Assembly (NCBI RefSeq): GCF_000384475.1
Contig: NZ_ARWB01000001.1
Span: 3,599,039 to 3,663,038, forward strand
DNA: 64,000 nucleotides
From: Methylopila sp. M107
GTDB lineage: Bacteria; Pseudomonadota; Alphaproteobacteria; Rhizobiales; Methylopilaceae
Direction: 5' to 3'
The notes under the pieces are model-generated. The model did not search any database. It was not told the origin of the DNA and worked only from the letters and a program-made list of their open reading frames with translations. Below, piece after piece: positions 8,882 to 17,340 of the stretch. Numbering within the stretch: the first letter of the stretch is position 1; every line of letters begins with the position of its first letter. Both the position numbers and the translations under genes were made by a program.

Positions 8882-9238
8882 TCAGGCCCTGTCGGGCTTG
8901 ATGATCTCGGTCATGGTGACGCCGAGCTGATCCTCGACCAGCACGATCTCGCCGCGCGCGACGAGCCGGTCATTGACGTAGATGTCGATCGCCTCGCCGA
9001 TCTTGCGATCGAGCTCGATGATCGCGCCCGGCTTCAGCTTCATGAGGTTGCGCACTTCGAGCTTCGCCCGGCCGAGCACGGCGGAGACCGCGACGGGGAC
9101 GTCGAACACCGCCTCGAGGTCGCCCGCGACCTTCGGGTCGCCGTCGGCTTCGCCCGCGTGGTCGACCATGGCGAGGTCCGCGCCGGGGTCGAGGTCGGGC
9201 AAAGGCACGGATCGGTCGGCGCGGGTCGGAGCGCTCAT
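8882..9238 (-). CDS. fliN: Flagellar motor switch protein FliN
   Basis: A 118-residue C-ring subunit. The C-terminal SpoA/FliN domain is clear: VFDVPVAVSAVLGRAKLEV, then LKPGAIIELDRKIGEAIDIYVNDRLVARGEIVLVEDQLGVTMTEI in pieces. The ATG at 9238 overlaps the fliH stop (ATGA), a sign of coupled translation. The first 40 residues are acidic and variable, as usual. Confidence 0.93.
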   Translation of the reverse strand: MSAPTRADRSVPLPDLDPGADLAMVDHAGEADGDPKVAGDLEAVFDVPVAVSAVLGRAKLEVRNLMKLKPGAIIELDRKIGEAIDIYVNDRLVARGEIVLVEDQLGVTMTEIIKPDRA

Positions 9239-9903
9239 GGCTCGGTTCCTTGATCGTCTTCGATGGCCGAGGCCGCGTCGCGCGCCGGTTCGAAACGCTG
9301 CTCGACCGCCTTGTGGATCGCCGCCTCGACCGCGGCCGCGTCGCGGACCACGCCGCCGTCGGCCCATTCGAGACGCGCGTCGCCCTCGGCGACGTCGGGA
9401 TCGCCCAGGACGATGATCCGGCCGGCGAAGCCGCGCTGCTGCGCGGCGTCGCCGAGCGTGGCCTTCACGGCCTCGACGAAGTCCGGCGCGACCCGGGCGA
9501 CGAGATGCGGCGCGGCGCGGAGCTCCGCGAAACAGGCTTCCGCGGCGGCCTCGATCTCGGCGAGGGGAAAGCGCGACACCGCGGCGGCCGATAGCCGCTT
9601 GGCGAAGGCGAGCGCGAGCGCGACCGCCTCCCGCTCGGTGTCGACGGAGCGTGCGTCGGCCTCAGCGATGGCGACGGCGAGCCGGCCGCCGAGCGTCTCG
9701 ACCGCGGAGGTCAGCCGCGCCGCGTCGGCCTCGCGCGAGGCGCGCCGGCCGTCGGCCTCGCCGCGCCGGTAGCCCGAGGCCTCGGCTTCGCTGAGCGCCG
9801 CCTCATGGTCGTCGAGCGCGACCGAGGTGGGCGCGGCCGGCTTCGCAGCTTTTGGCGCGCCGAAATCGGTGTCGAACAGGAAGCGGACGGGGGTCGCGCT
9901 CAT
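9235..9903 (-). CDS. fliH: Flagellar export ATPase regulator FliH
   Basis: A 222-residue protein between fliG and fliN, the position of fliH (flbE in Caulobacter). It would tether and regulate the export ATPase FliI at the C-ring. The N terminus MSATPVRFLFDTDFG is typical of alphaproteobacterial FliH. The middle is a long alanine/glutamate-rich helix (about residues 30-110), followed by a compact C-terminal domain ending in acidic residues. Sequence conservation in the family is low, so the call rests mainly on position and N terminus. Confidence 0.85.
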   Translation of the reverse strand: MSATPVRFLFDTDFGAPKAAKPAAPTSVALDDHEAALSEAEASGYRRGEADGRRASREADAARLTSAVETLGGRLAVAIAEADARSVDTEREAVALALAFAKRLSAAAVSRFPLAEIEAAAEACFAELRAAPHLVARVAPDFVEAVKATLGDAAQQRGFAGRIIVLGDPDVAEGDARLEWADGGVVRDAAAVEAAIHKAVEQRFEPARDAASAIEDDQGTEP

Positions 9904-9936
9904 GGGCGGCGGCCCTCGTGCGCAGGATGAAGCGCG

Positions 9937-10977
9937 TCAGTAGACAAGCTCTTCCTCCCCCTTGTTCTTGGAAATCGAGATCTGGCCGTTCGAGGCGAGG
10001 TCTTTGGCGACGTTGACGATCGCGGCCTGCGCCTCGTCGACGTCGCGGAGCCTCACCGGACCCATGGCCTCGATGTCTTCGGTGAGCATCTTCGAGGCGC
10101 GGCTCGACATGTTGCCCATGATGAAGTCGCGCATCGCCTGGCTCGCGCCTTTCAGCGCGACCGCGAGCTTGTCGCGCGGCGCGTCGCGCAGCAGCGTCTG
10201 GACGCCTGCGGAGTCGAGCTTGGCGAGGTCGTCGAAGGTGAACATCAGCTGCTTGATGCGGTCGGCGGACTCCTTCGAGGCCTCCTCCAGCTTGTTGATG
10301 AAGCGCGCCTCGGTCTGCCGGTCGAACGAGTTGAAGATCTCGGCCATCTGCTCGTGGCTGTCGCGGCGCGTCGCCTGGGCGAGGCCGGCCATGAACTCGA
10401 CCCGGAGCGTCTTCTCGATGCGCTCGAGAATGTCCTTCTGGACCGACTCCATCGCGAGCATCCGGCGCACGACGTCGATCGCGAATTCCTCGGGAAGGAT
10501 CGCGAGCACGCGCGCCGCCTGCTCGGCGCGGATGCGCGACAGCACGACCGCGACGGTCTGCGGATATTCGTTCTTGAGATAGCTCGCGAGCACGCTCTCC
10601 TGCACGTTGGAGAGCTTTTCCCACATGGTGCGTCCGGCGGGGCCCCGGATTTCCTCCATGATCTGGCCGACGCGGTCCTTCGGCAGGAACTGCTGCAGCA
10701 GCCGCTCGGTCGACTCGACGTTGCCGACCAGCGCGCCGGTCGCGGACAGGCGGCCGACGAAGTCGAGCAGCAGGCTCTCGACCGTCTCGGAGTCGATCGG
10801 CCCGAGCGACGCCATCGCGGCCGACAGGTCGCGCAGTTCGTCGTCGTCGAGATGCTTCCAGACCGCTGCGCCATGGGTCTCGCCGAGCGCGAACATGACG
10901 ACGGCGGCGCGCTGGACGCCGGTCAGGCGTCGCGCGGCGGCGTTCTGGGTGGTCGTGGCGAGAGCCTGGGGCGCCAT
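9937..10977 (-). CDS. fliG: Flagellar motor switch protein FliG
   Basis: A 346-residue torque-generating C-ring protein. The N-terminal region (LTGVQRAAVVMFALGE, then DDDELRDLSAAMASLG) binds FliF. The middle EHPQ-like motif region (KNEYPQTVAVVLSRI) and the C-terminal charged helix (FTFDDLAKLDSAGVQTLLRD) that contacts the stator are present. It begins 4 bp after the fliF stop, so translation is likely coupled. Confidence 0.96.
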   Translation of the reverse strand: MAPQALATTTQNAAARRLTGVQRAAVVMFALGETHGAAVWKHLDDDELRDLSAAMASLGPIDSETVESLLLDFVGRLSATGALVGNVESTERLLQQFLPKDRVGQIMEEIRGPAGRTMWEKLSNVQESVLASYLKNEYPQTVAVVLSRIRAEQAARVLAILPEEFAIDVVRRMLAMESVQKDILERIEKTLRVEFMAGLAQATRRDSHEQMAEIFNSFDRQTEARFINKLEEASKESADRIKQLMFTFDDLAKLDSAGVQTLLRDAPRDKLAVALKGASQAMRDFIMGNMSSRASKMLTEDIEAMGPVRLRDVDEAQAAIVNVAKDLASNGQISISKNKGEEELVY

Positions 10978-10981
10978 GACG

Positions 10982-12706
10982 TTACGCTGGCTCCTGCATC
11001 CACTGGCGGATCATGTTGGCGCTCTCGGCCGGGTTGGCGCTGACGAGCTCGCCGATCTTCTCGACCGATCCGGCCTTGATCTTGCCGGCGAACTCCACCG
11101 CCGCGAGCTTGCGTGAGGCGCCGTCCGGACCGACCAGCACCGGGCCGCCGTCGGCCTGCACGACGCGCAAGCCGTTGGGGCCGAGCGGCACGCCGTTCTC
11201 GTCCGTCGCGGGGACGAGCGAGCCGTCCGGCATGGTGAACATGCCGTCGGGCCCGAGGACGCCGCCCTGCGCGGCCGCCGCCGAGGCGGTGATGAGGCCA
11301 GGCGCGGCCGCCGGCGCCGGCGCGTCGGCGTTGAGCGCCTTGCGCAGCACAGGCCGCACCACGAACAGCAGCACGAGGATCGACAGCAGCGCGAGCACGC
11401 CAAGCTCGATCGCGCGCATGATGTCGGCCTTGGTGAAGGCGAACCAGCTTTCGCCGCCGGCGTCGGCGGTCTGGCCGGGAATATCGGCGAAGCGCAGGTT
11501 CACGACCTCGATCGTGTCGCCGCGCGCGGCCTCGAAGCCGACGCCAGCCCGGACCAGCGCGCCGATGCGGTCGAGCTCCTCCTGGGGGCGAGGCGCATAG
11601 GTCATGTCGCCGTTCTGGGCGCGCGTGTAGACGCCGTCGACCAGGACCGCGACCGAGAGCCGCTTCACGCGTCCGCCGTCCTGGGTCTCCGTGCGTGTCA
11701 CGCGCGAAATCTCGTAATTGACGACCTCCTCGTTCTTGTTCGAGGTGTCCTTCGGACCCGGCGCGTTGGTCTGGCCGGCGGCCGGGTTCGGGATCTGGTT
11801 CGCGACGGAGACCTGCTGCTCGGCCGGGTCGGTCGACTGCGAGGCTTCTTCCCGAGTCTGCGTCGAGCGGGCGACCCGGCTCTCGGGATCGAACTTGTCG
11901 GAGGTCTGGGTCGACTTGGTGCGGTCGATCTCGGCGCGGACCTCGACGCGCGCCCGGTCGGCGCCGACGATGCGTCCGACGATCGCCTCGACGCGCTCGC
12001 GCAGCCGCTTCTCGAGGGCGACGCCGCGCTCGTCGCTCGCGGCGTCCATGGCGTCGTCGCCCTCGGCGCCGTCGGCGAGCAGGCGCCCGCCCTCGTCGAC
12101 CAGCGAGACCTTTTCGGGCTTGAGGCCCTGCACGGCGGAGGCCACGAGATGGCGGATCGCCCGCACCTCGCCCTGGGAGAGGTCGCCGCGGGCGCGGATC
12201 ACGATCGCGGCGGAGGGTTGCGGCGCGTCGCGGGTGAACAGCGGGCGCTCGGGGACGACGAGATGCACACGCGCCGACGCGACCCGGTCGAGCGCTTTGA
12301 TCGACCGCGCGATCTCGCCTTCGAGCGCGCGCAGGTGATTGACGTTCTGCACGAAGCTCGTGGCCGAAAAACCGTCGCCCTTGTCGAAGATCTCCCAGCC
12401 GACCGAGCCGCCGGAGGGCAGCCGCTGTTCGGCGAGCTTCATGCGCAGCTTCGCGACCTGATCCTTCGGGACGAGGATGCCGGCGCCGTCCTGCTTCAGC
12501 TCGTAGGGGACGTTCTGCTGGTCGAGCTCCTTCACCACCGCGGAGGCGTCCTGCGGCGACAGGTCCGTGAACAGCGGGACCATGTCGGGCGTGGTGACGC
12601 GGATGATGACGAAGGCGAAGAAACCGACGAGCGCGAGCGCGACGACGCCCATCGCCGCGATACGCCCGGCGCCGAAAGACCGGAAAACCTGAACCAGACT
12701 TGCCAC
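10982..12706 (-). CDS. fliF: Flagellar MS-ring protein FliF
   Basis: A 574-residue protein that builds the MS ring in the inner membrane. It has one N-terminal membrane helix (IAAMGVVALALVGFFAFVII), the periplasmic ring-building domains (SFVQNVNHLRALEGEIARSI, VHLVVPERPLF), a second membrane helix (LGVLALLSILVLLFVVRPVL) and a C-terminal FliG-binding tail. I chose GTG at 12706 because GGGGA lies 6 nt upstream. An in-frame ATG at 12770 falls inside the promoter module, between the CtrA-like box and the ftr-like palindrome, so it is unlikely to be translated. Confidence 0.92.
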   Translation of the reverse strand: MASLVQVFRSFGAGRIAAMGVVALALVGFFAFVIIRVTTPDMVPLFTDLSPQDASAVVKELDQQNVPYELKQDGAGILVPKDQVAKLRMKLAEQRLPSGGSVGWEIFDKGDGFSATSFVQNVNHLRALEGEIARSIKALDRVASARVHLVVPERPLFTRDAPQPSAAIVIRARGDLSQGEVRAIRHLVASAVQGLKPEKVSLVDEGGRLLADGAEGDDAMDAASDERGVALEKRLRERVEAIVGRIVGADRARVEVRAEIDRTKSTQTSDKFDPESRVARSTQTREEASQSTDPAEQQVSVANQIPNPAAGQTNAPGPKDTSNKNEEVVNYEISRVTRTETQDGGRVKRLSVAVLVDGVYTRAQNGDMTYAPRPQEELDRIGALVRAGVGFEAARGDTIEVVNLRFADIPGQTADAGGESWFAFTKADIMRAIELGVLALLSILVLLFVVRPVLRKALNADAPAPAAAPGLITASAAAAQGGVLGPDGMFTMPDGSLVPATDENGVPLGPNGLRVVQADGGPVLVGPDGASRKLAAVEFAGKIKAGSVEKIGELVSANPAESANMIRQWMQEPA

Positions 12707-12745
12707 CGACAATCCCCGCAGCGGGGCGACGCGTCGGTCGCTCCA

Positions 12746-12786
12746 CCCGGCAAGAATTGCCCGGCGCATGGTAAACGGGTCGTTAA
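12746..12786 (-). promoter_or_regulatory. fliF promoter: CtrA-like box plus ftr-like palindrome
   Basis: On the minus strand TTAA-N7-TTTA (12772-12786) is followed after 7 bp by CCGGGCAATTCTTGCCGGG (12746-12764, one arm imperfect). In Caulobacter CtrA activates fliF and FlbD represses it from an ftr site overlapping the promoter; this arrangement fits. The module is strongly similar over about 41 bp to the one before flhA. Confidence 0.7.
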
Positions 12787-12815
12787 CCCGGCGCCGCCGG
12801 AAGCCTGAAATGACG

Positions 12816-12838
12816 ACGCCGGCCACGAGGGCCGGCGT
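12816..12838 (-). terminator. Hairpin after sciP
   Basis: A 9-bp perfect stem (acgccggcc with ggccggcgt, 5-nt loop) lies between the sciP stop and the fliF promoter. It lacks a clear U-run on the minus strand, so termination strength is uncertain. Confidence 0.5.
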
Positions 12839-12864
12839 TTCTAGCTTCGCGTGTGACGTGAATG

Positions 12865-13140
12865 TCAGGCGCGATACTGTTGAATCCGCGTGGTTCTTAA
12901 GCCCGCGAGGCCGTGGCGATCGATCGAGGCCTGCCATGACAGGAACTCCTCGACCGTGAGGGTGTAACGGGTGCAGGCTTCCTCGAGGCTCAAGAGTCCG
13001 CCGCGCACGGCTGCGACCACCTCGGCCTTCCGGCGGATCACCCACCGCTTGGTGTCGGACGGCGGCAAATCAGCAATCGTCAGCGGACTTCCATCCGGAC
13101 CGATCACGTATTTGGTTCGTCCGCGGGGCATTTCGGTCAT
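12865..13140 (-). CDS. sciP: CtrA inhibitor SciP
   Basis: A 91-residue DUF1153 protein with a helix-turn-helix (SLEEACTRYTLTVEEFLSWQ, about residues 50-69) and the conserved SciP sequence MTEMPRGRTKYVIGPDGSPL. In Caulobacter SciP binds CtrA at its promoters and blocks transcription during late cell cycle. I chose the ATG at 13140, which starts at the conserved MTEMPRG and has GAGAG upstream, rather than the longer frame from 13179. It stands upstream of the fliF operon and is divergent from fliK, whose promoter region it shares. Confidence 0.92.
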   Translation of the reverse strand: MTEMPRGRTKYVIGPDGSPLTIADLPPSDTKRWVIRRKAEVVAAVRGGLLSLEEACTRYTLTVEEFLSWQASIDRHGLAGLRTTRIQQYRA

Positions 13141-13307
13141 AGATACTCTCACACGCGTCTGACCCGTTCTCGCAGACAATACGGTCGGTCATTTAATATT
13201 TGACTAAGCGAAGACGCTGGAATTTCAGGGATTTCAAAGGTTAAAAACCAGTAATTCAAATACTAACAAAATGCCGTCTTAACGGATATTAAACGGCCGC
13301 TTGCGCG

Positions 13308-13323
13308 CGGCAGTTTTTGCCGG
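13308..13323 (+). promoter_or_regulatory. ftr-like palindrome upstream of fliK (FlbD enhancer)
   Basis: CGGCAGTTTTTGCCGG has the same CGGCA-N5-TGCCG core as the palindromes before flhA and fliF. It lies about 85 bp upstream of a sigma-54 promoter match, the usual enhancer distance for an NtrC-type activator such as FlbD. Confidence 0.6.
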
Positions 13324-13396
13324 GCGTGGGCAGAAAGAGCCGGGCCGACGGTGGGCGAGAACGTTCAATTTCGAACGGAATGAGCCGCGACGCCGG

Positions 13397-13412
13397 TGGC
13401 ATGCCGATTGCT
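13397..13412 (+). promoter_or_regulatory. Sigma-54 promoter of fliK-flgD
   Basis: TGGCAT-N5-TTGCT matches the sigma-54 consensus TGGCAC-N5-TTGCW at all but one base, with GG and GC exactly 10 bp apart. Transcription would begin near 13423. Confidence 0.7.
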
Positions 13413-13449
13413 GCTTCAAGCGGAGTCTGCTTGCCCGCCGGAACCGTCC

Positions 13450-14703
13450 TTGACCCGCGATCTCGTTAACGTCGCTCCCCAGACCGCAGCCCCGCGAGCG
13501 CCCACGGCGCCCGTGCAGATGCGCGGCCGTGGGTTCGAAAGCCTGATCCGCTCGGAGGAAGACACGGAGCCGACGAAGGACTCAGAGCGGGACCCGAAGG
13601 GAACGGACGCGCAGGGCGCGGACGCCGGGATCGCGGCGGCGCTCGGCGTGATCGGATTCCTCGCGCAGTCGCCCGAAGCTCCGGACGCCTCGAGTTCCGG
13701 ACCGGCCGAGATCCCGGGGACGGAGGCCACCGACACGCCGCCCGGCGCAGCCTCGGCCGCCGGCGGAGACGCGACCTCGTCGGGCAAGTCCGCCAAGCCG
13801 TCTGCGTCGGACGCGCGGGCGACCGCTTCGCTTGCTGCGGCGCTTCAGGCGCAGGCCGACGGATTCGCGGCCGGCGGCAAAGGCGCTGCGGCTGCGCTGG
13901 CTGAAGCCGGAGTCGTGCGGCTCGAAGGCCAGAGCCTGTCGAGCGACGTCGCGCTGCGCGCGCCGGCTGCACAGACGCAGGCTGCGAGCGGCGCGATCGC
14001 CCTGGCGACCGCCGCGCAGAGTAAGGATGGCGGAACGTCGGACGGCGCCGGATCGGACGCGTCCGGCGCGAAGCCGCTGCACGTGGCGTTGAAGCCAAGC
14101 GAGTCCGACGCGGCCGCCGACGCGGAACTGGGCGCCGAGCTCGTCGAGACGAGCGACGCAGCGGCAGCCGGACAGAAAGCCGATGCGACGCGTCCGGGCG
14201 CCCCGGTCGAGCGCCTGCAGGCGCTGCAGACATCCGCCGCGCCCGCGACGCCCTCCGCGTCGGGCGGCATGACCGGGGCGAGCGGCGCGGTCGCGGCCGC
14301 CGTCCAGGTCGCCAACGAGATCGCCGGCCACGCCGCGTCGCGTCGCACGCGCTTCGAGGTGCAGCTCGATCCGGGCGATCTCGGCCGCGTCGACGTGCGG
14401 CTCGACATCGGCCAGGACGGGCGGGTCGCGACCCGGCTGATCGTCGAGCGCCCCGAGACGCTCGACATCCTCCGCAACGACGCCCGCGAGCTGTCGCGCA
14501 CGCTGGAGCAGGCCGGCTTCCAGCTCGGGCAGGGCGGCCTCGCCTTCCAGCTCAAGGACGGCCGGCAGGCGTTCCAGGACGCCGGCGGACGGCCGGCGCG
14601 GAACTCGGCGGCGCCCGACGAGATCGAACCCGCCGCGCCGGTCGCCGCGGCCTATGCACGATCGCTGTCCGCAGGCGCGGGCGGCGTGGACATGACGGTT
14701 TAG
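13450..14703 (+). CDS. fliK: Flagellar hook-length control protein FliK
   Basis: About 417 residues. FliK is an exported ruler that sets hook length and switches export specificity. The first 290 residues are alanine/serine/glycine-rich and low in complexity, as usual. The C-terminal hook-control domain is clear: RFEVQLDPGDLGRVDVRLDI, then RLIVERPETLDILRNDARE and QLKDGRQAF. The longest frame starts with GTG at 13396, but that lies inside the sigma-54 promoter, so I place the start at TTG 13450; ATG 13519 is an alternative. flgD follows by 12 bp. Confidence 0.85.
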   Translation: MTRDLVNVAPQTAAPRAPTAPVQMRGRGFESLIRSEEDTEPTKDSERDPKGTDAQGADAGIAAALGVIGFLAQSPEAPDASSSGPAEIPGTEATDTPPGAASAAGGDATSSGKSAKPSASDARATASLAAALQAQADGFAAGGKGAAAALAEAGVVRLEGQSLSSDVALRAPAAQTQAASGAIALATAAQSKDGGTSDGAGSDASGAKPLHVALKPSESDAAADAELGAELVETSDAAAAGQKADATRPGAPVERLQALQTSAAPATPSASGGMTGASGAVAAAVQVANEIAGHAASRRTRFEVQLDPGDLGRVDVRLDIGQDGRVATRLIVERPETLDILRNDARELSRTLEQAGFQLGQGGLAFQLKDGRQAFQDAGGRPARNSAAPDEIEPAAPVAAAYARSLSAGAGGVDMTV

Positions 14704-14715
14704 GAACAAGAAGCG

Positions 14716-15390
14716 ATGGCCATCGACGGCGTAACAAGCCTCGCAACAGCGTCGACGCAGACGTCCTCGTCGTCGTCGGTGTCGACGCTCGCCTCGAACT
14801 TCGAGACGTTTTTGACGCTGCTCACCACGCAGCTCAAGAACCAGAATCCTCTCGATCCGCTCGACACCAACCAGTTCACCCAGCAGCTGGTGCAGTTCGC
14901 GGGCGTCGAGCAGCAGCTCAAGACCAACGACACGCTGTCCGCGCTGCTCCTGTCGTCGAACACCGCGCAGGCCTCGGCCTCGCTCAATCTAGTGGGCCGC
15001 GAGATCACGGCCTTCGGCGACAAGGCGCTGCTCGACGACGGCAAGGCGACCTGGAACCTCGACAGCCCGAAGGACGGCGTCACCGCGACGATCACCATTC
15101 GGGACAGCAACGGCGCCATCGTCTACACGGGCGACAAGAAGCTCGACATGGGCGACCAGGACTTTGTCTGGGACGGCAAGCGGACCAACGGCACCACGGC
15201 GCCGAAAGGCCTCTACACAATCTCGGTCGACGCCAAGGACGTGTCCGGCAACGCGGTCGAGGTGACGTCGGAGGTCTCGGGCGTCGTCGACGGCGTCGAC
15301 CTGACGACCGGCGAGGCGGTGCTGCTGATCGGCGACATCAGGGTGCCGCTCGGCTCGCTGAAGTCGGTCAAGGCGACGACGACCAGCTGA
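14716..15390 (+). CDS. flgD: Flagellar hook assembly scaffold FlgD
   Basis: A 224-residue hook-cap protein. The N-terminal FlgD signature is clear (NFETFLTLLTTQLKNQNPLD, then FTQQLVQFAGVEQQL, about residues 29-75). The C-terminal half is the tudor/FN3-like cap domain (FVWDGKRTNGTTAPKGLYTI). It forms an operon with fliK under the sigma-54 promoter. Confidence 0.95.
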   Translation: MAIDGVTSLATASTQTSSSSSVSTLASNFETFLTLLTTQLKNQNPLDPLDTNQFTQQLVQFAGVEQQLKTNDTLSALLLSSNTAQASASLNLVGREITAFGDKALLDDGKATWNLDSPKDGVTATITIRDSNGAIVYTGDKKLDMGDQDFVWDGKRTNGTTAPKGLYTISVDAKDVSGNAVEVTSEVSGVVDGVDLTTGEAVLLIGDIRVPLGSLKSVKATTTS

Positions 15391-15464
15391 CATCCGGCTT
15401 TCGGCGGGCGCAGACGCCGCCATCGGCCGGGCGCTGCTCGATCGCGGACTTTCAACGCAGGGCC

Positions 15465-15488
15465 GGGCGGGCTAAGAACGGCCCGCCC
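15465..15488 (+). terminator. Hairpin after flgD
   Basis: An 8-bp stem gggcgggc/gcccgccc with an 8-nt loop lies between flgD and mnmA. No U-run follows, so it may be a weak or Rho-assisted terminator. Confidence 0.45.
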
Positions 15489-15504
15489 AACAACCGCCGC
15501 GCCC

Positions 15505-16695
15505 ATGTCAGCCCTGTCGCCCGTCCCCGCCATCGATCTCGAACTGCCCGGACTGCGCGCTGCCCAGCGCGTCGTGGTCGCGATGTCGGGCGGCGTCGAT
15601 TCCACGGTGGTCGCGGCGCTGTGCGCGCATGGGGGCTACGACGTCGTCGGCGTGACGCTGCAGCTCTACGATCATGGCGCTGCGACCGCCCGCAAGGGCG
15701 CCTGCTGCGCCGGCCGCGACATCCATGACGCGCGCGACGCGGCCGCGAAGCTCGGCATCCCCCATTACGTGCTGGACTACGAGGCGCGGTTCCGGGAAGC
15801 GGTGATCGAGCCGTTCGCCGACAGCTACATCGCGGGCGAGACGCCGATCCCCTGCGTCGCCTGCAACCAGACGGTCAAGTTTCTCGACCTGCTCGCCATG
15901 GCGAAGGACCTCGGGGCGTCCGCGCTCGCGACCGGCCACTACGTCGCCTCGCGCGCGCTCTCCGACGGACGGCGGGGCCTGTTCCGCGCCGCCGACGCCG
16001 CGCGCGACCAGAGCTATTTCCTCTACGGCACGACCGAAGAGCAGCTGTCGATGCTGCGCTTTCCGCTCGGCCAGTTCGAAAAGCCCGCCGTGCGCGAGAT
16101 CGCCCGGGCGCTCGGCCTCGCCATCGCGGACAAGCCGGACAGCCAGGACATCTGCTTCGTGCCGTCGGGCGGCTATGCGGACGTGATCGCGAAGCTGCGC
16201 CCCGGCGCCGGCGAGCCCGGACCGATCGTCGACCTGTCGGGCCGCGAGATCGGCCGCCACGAGGGCGTGGTGCGTTACACGGTCGGGCAGCGTCGCGGGC
16301 TCGGGATCGCAGGGGCCGAGCCGCTCTATGTCGTGCGCATCGACGCCGCCCGGAAGACCGTCGTGGTCGGCCCGCGCGAGGCGCTCGGGGTGCGGCGCGT
16401 GGTCCTGCGCAACGTCAACTGGCTCGGCGACGGCGCGCTCGAGGCGATCGGGCCGGAGGGCCTCGCCGTGCTCGCCCGCGTGCGCTCGAGCCGCGCACCG
16501 GCGCCGGCGGTTCTGAGGCCGCTCGGCGGAACGGACGCCGAGGTCGAGCTGATCGAGGGCGAGACCGGGGTCGCGCCCGGCCAAGCCTGCGCGCTCTACG
16601 ACGTGGCCGGCGAGCGCGTGCTCGGCGGCGGGATCATCCGCGCCGCGGCGGGCGCCTCGACGGCCGAAAATGCGATGAGCGAGGTCGCCGCGTGA
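15505..16695 (+). CDS. mnmA: tRNA-uridine 2-sulfurtransferase MnmA
   Basis: A 396-residue enzyme that thiolates U34 of tRNA-Lys, -Glu and -Gln using persulfide sulfur and ATP. The PP-loop SGGVDS is at residues 28-33. The two catalytic cysteines are expected at Cys120 ([10 protein letters not shown]) and Cys217 ([11 protein letters not shown]). The C-terminal beta-barrel region ([14 protein letters not shown]) is present. Length is normal for alphaproteobacteria. The stop overlaps the start of the next gene (GTGA). Confidence 0.96.
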   Translation: MSALSPVPAIDLELPGLRAAQRVVVAMSGGVDSTVVAALCAHGGYDVVGVTLQLYDHGAATARKGACCAGRDIHDARDAAAKLGIPHYVLDYEARFREAVIEPFADSYIAGETPIPCVACNQTVKFLDLLAMAKDLGASALATGHYVASRALSDGRRGLFRAADAARDQSYFLYGTTEEQLSMLRFPLGQFEKPAVREIARALGLAIADKPDSQDICFVPSGGYADVIAKLRPGAGEPGPIVDLSGREIGRHEGVVRYTVGQRRGLGIAGAEPLYVVRIDAARKTVVVGPREALGVRRVVLRNVNWLGDGALEAIGPEGLAVLARVRSSRAPAPAVLRPLGGTDAEVELIEGETGVAPGQACALYDVAGERVLGGGIIRAAAGASTAENAMSEVAA

Positions 16696-17333
16696 GCGTT
16701 CAGTACGATCTCGAAGGCCAGAAGCAGGCCTATCAGGGCTGGGCGCCGTATTACGACAAGGTCTACGTCAAGTTCCTCGCCGACGGCCAGAAGAAGGCCG
16801 CCGCCGCCGCCGCCGCCTGCGGGCCCGACATCCTCGAAATCGGGGTCGGCACCGGGCTCGTGCTGCGCTATTACCCGGCCGGCGCGCGCGTCATCGGAGT
16901 CGACCTTTCGGTCCACATGCTCGCGAAGGCGCGCGAGAAAGTGGTCGAGCAGAACCTCACCCAGGTGCTCGGCCTCTGCGCCATGGACGCCTGCCGCCTC
17001 GGCCTGCCGGACGCCGCCTTCGACGCCGTGACCGTTCCGTTCGTCATCACGCTGGTGCCGGACCCGGAGGGCGCGCTCGACGAGATGCGGCGCGTGCTGA
17101 AGCCCGGCGGCGAGATCGTCATCGCGTCCAAGATGGGCGCCGAGCACGGGCTGCTGATGAAGGTCGAGGCCGCGCTCGCGCCGCTCGTTAAGAAGGTCGG
17201 CTGGTCGACCGACTTCAAGGTCTCGCGCCTCGCCGCGTGGGCCGCCACCACGCCGGACATGACGGTTGTGGACGTCGCGGACATCTTCCCCGCGCCGTTC
17301 TTCAAGATCATCCGGATCAAAAAGGCGGGTTGA
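16692..17333 (+). CDS. Class I SAM methyltransferase, PmtA-like
   Basis: A 213-residue methyltransferase with the SAM-binding motif [15 protein letters not shown] (about residues 47-61), [14 protein letters not shown], and [20 protein letters not shown]. The spacing and the N-terminal Y-x-GWAPYYD-VY stretch resemble PmtA-type phosphatidylethanolamine N-methyltransferases, which make phosphatidylcholine at the inner membrane. A related small-molecule methyltransferase cannot be excluded. Its GTG start overlaps the mnmA stop by 4 bp, so it is translationally coupled. Confidence 0.75.
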   Translation: MSVQYDLEGQKQAYQGWAPYYDKVYVKFLADGQKKAAAAAAACGPDILEIGVGTGLVLRYYPAGARVIGVDLSVHMLAKAREKVVEQNLTQVLGLCAMDACRLGLPDAAFDAVTVPFVITLVPDPEGALDEMRRVLKPGGEIVIASKMGAEHGLLMKVEAALAPLVKKVGWSTDFKVSRLAAWAATTPDMTVVDVADIFPAPFFKIIRIKKAG

Positions 17334-17340
17334 GGCCGGC

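Larger units (their letters stand above)
13141..13449. promoter_or_regulatory. AT-richer divergent sciP/fliK control region
   Basis: The block 13190-13295 is markedly richer in A and T than its surroundings and holds several TTAA words, including TTAA-N6-TTAA at 13279-13292, one base short of the CtrA spacing. It probably carries the sciP promoter and, on the other side, the fliK control sites listed separately. Confidence 0.5.

Noticed and set aside
12704-13045. Longer N terminus for fliF (starts at 13045 or 12770)
   Set aside because: Both would read through the CtrA/ftr promoter module; GTG 12706 has a well-placed GGGGA.
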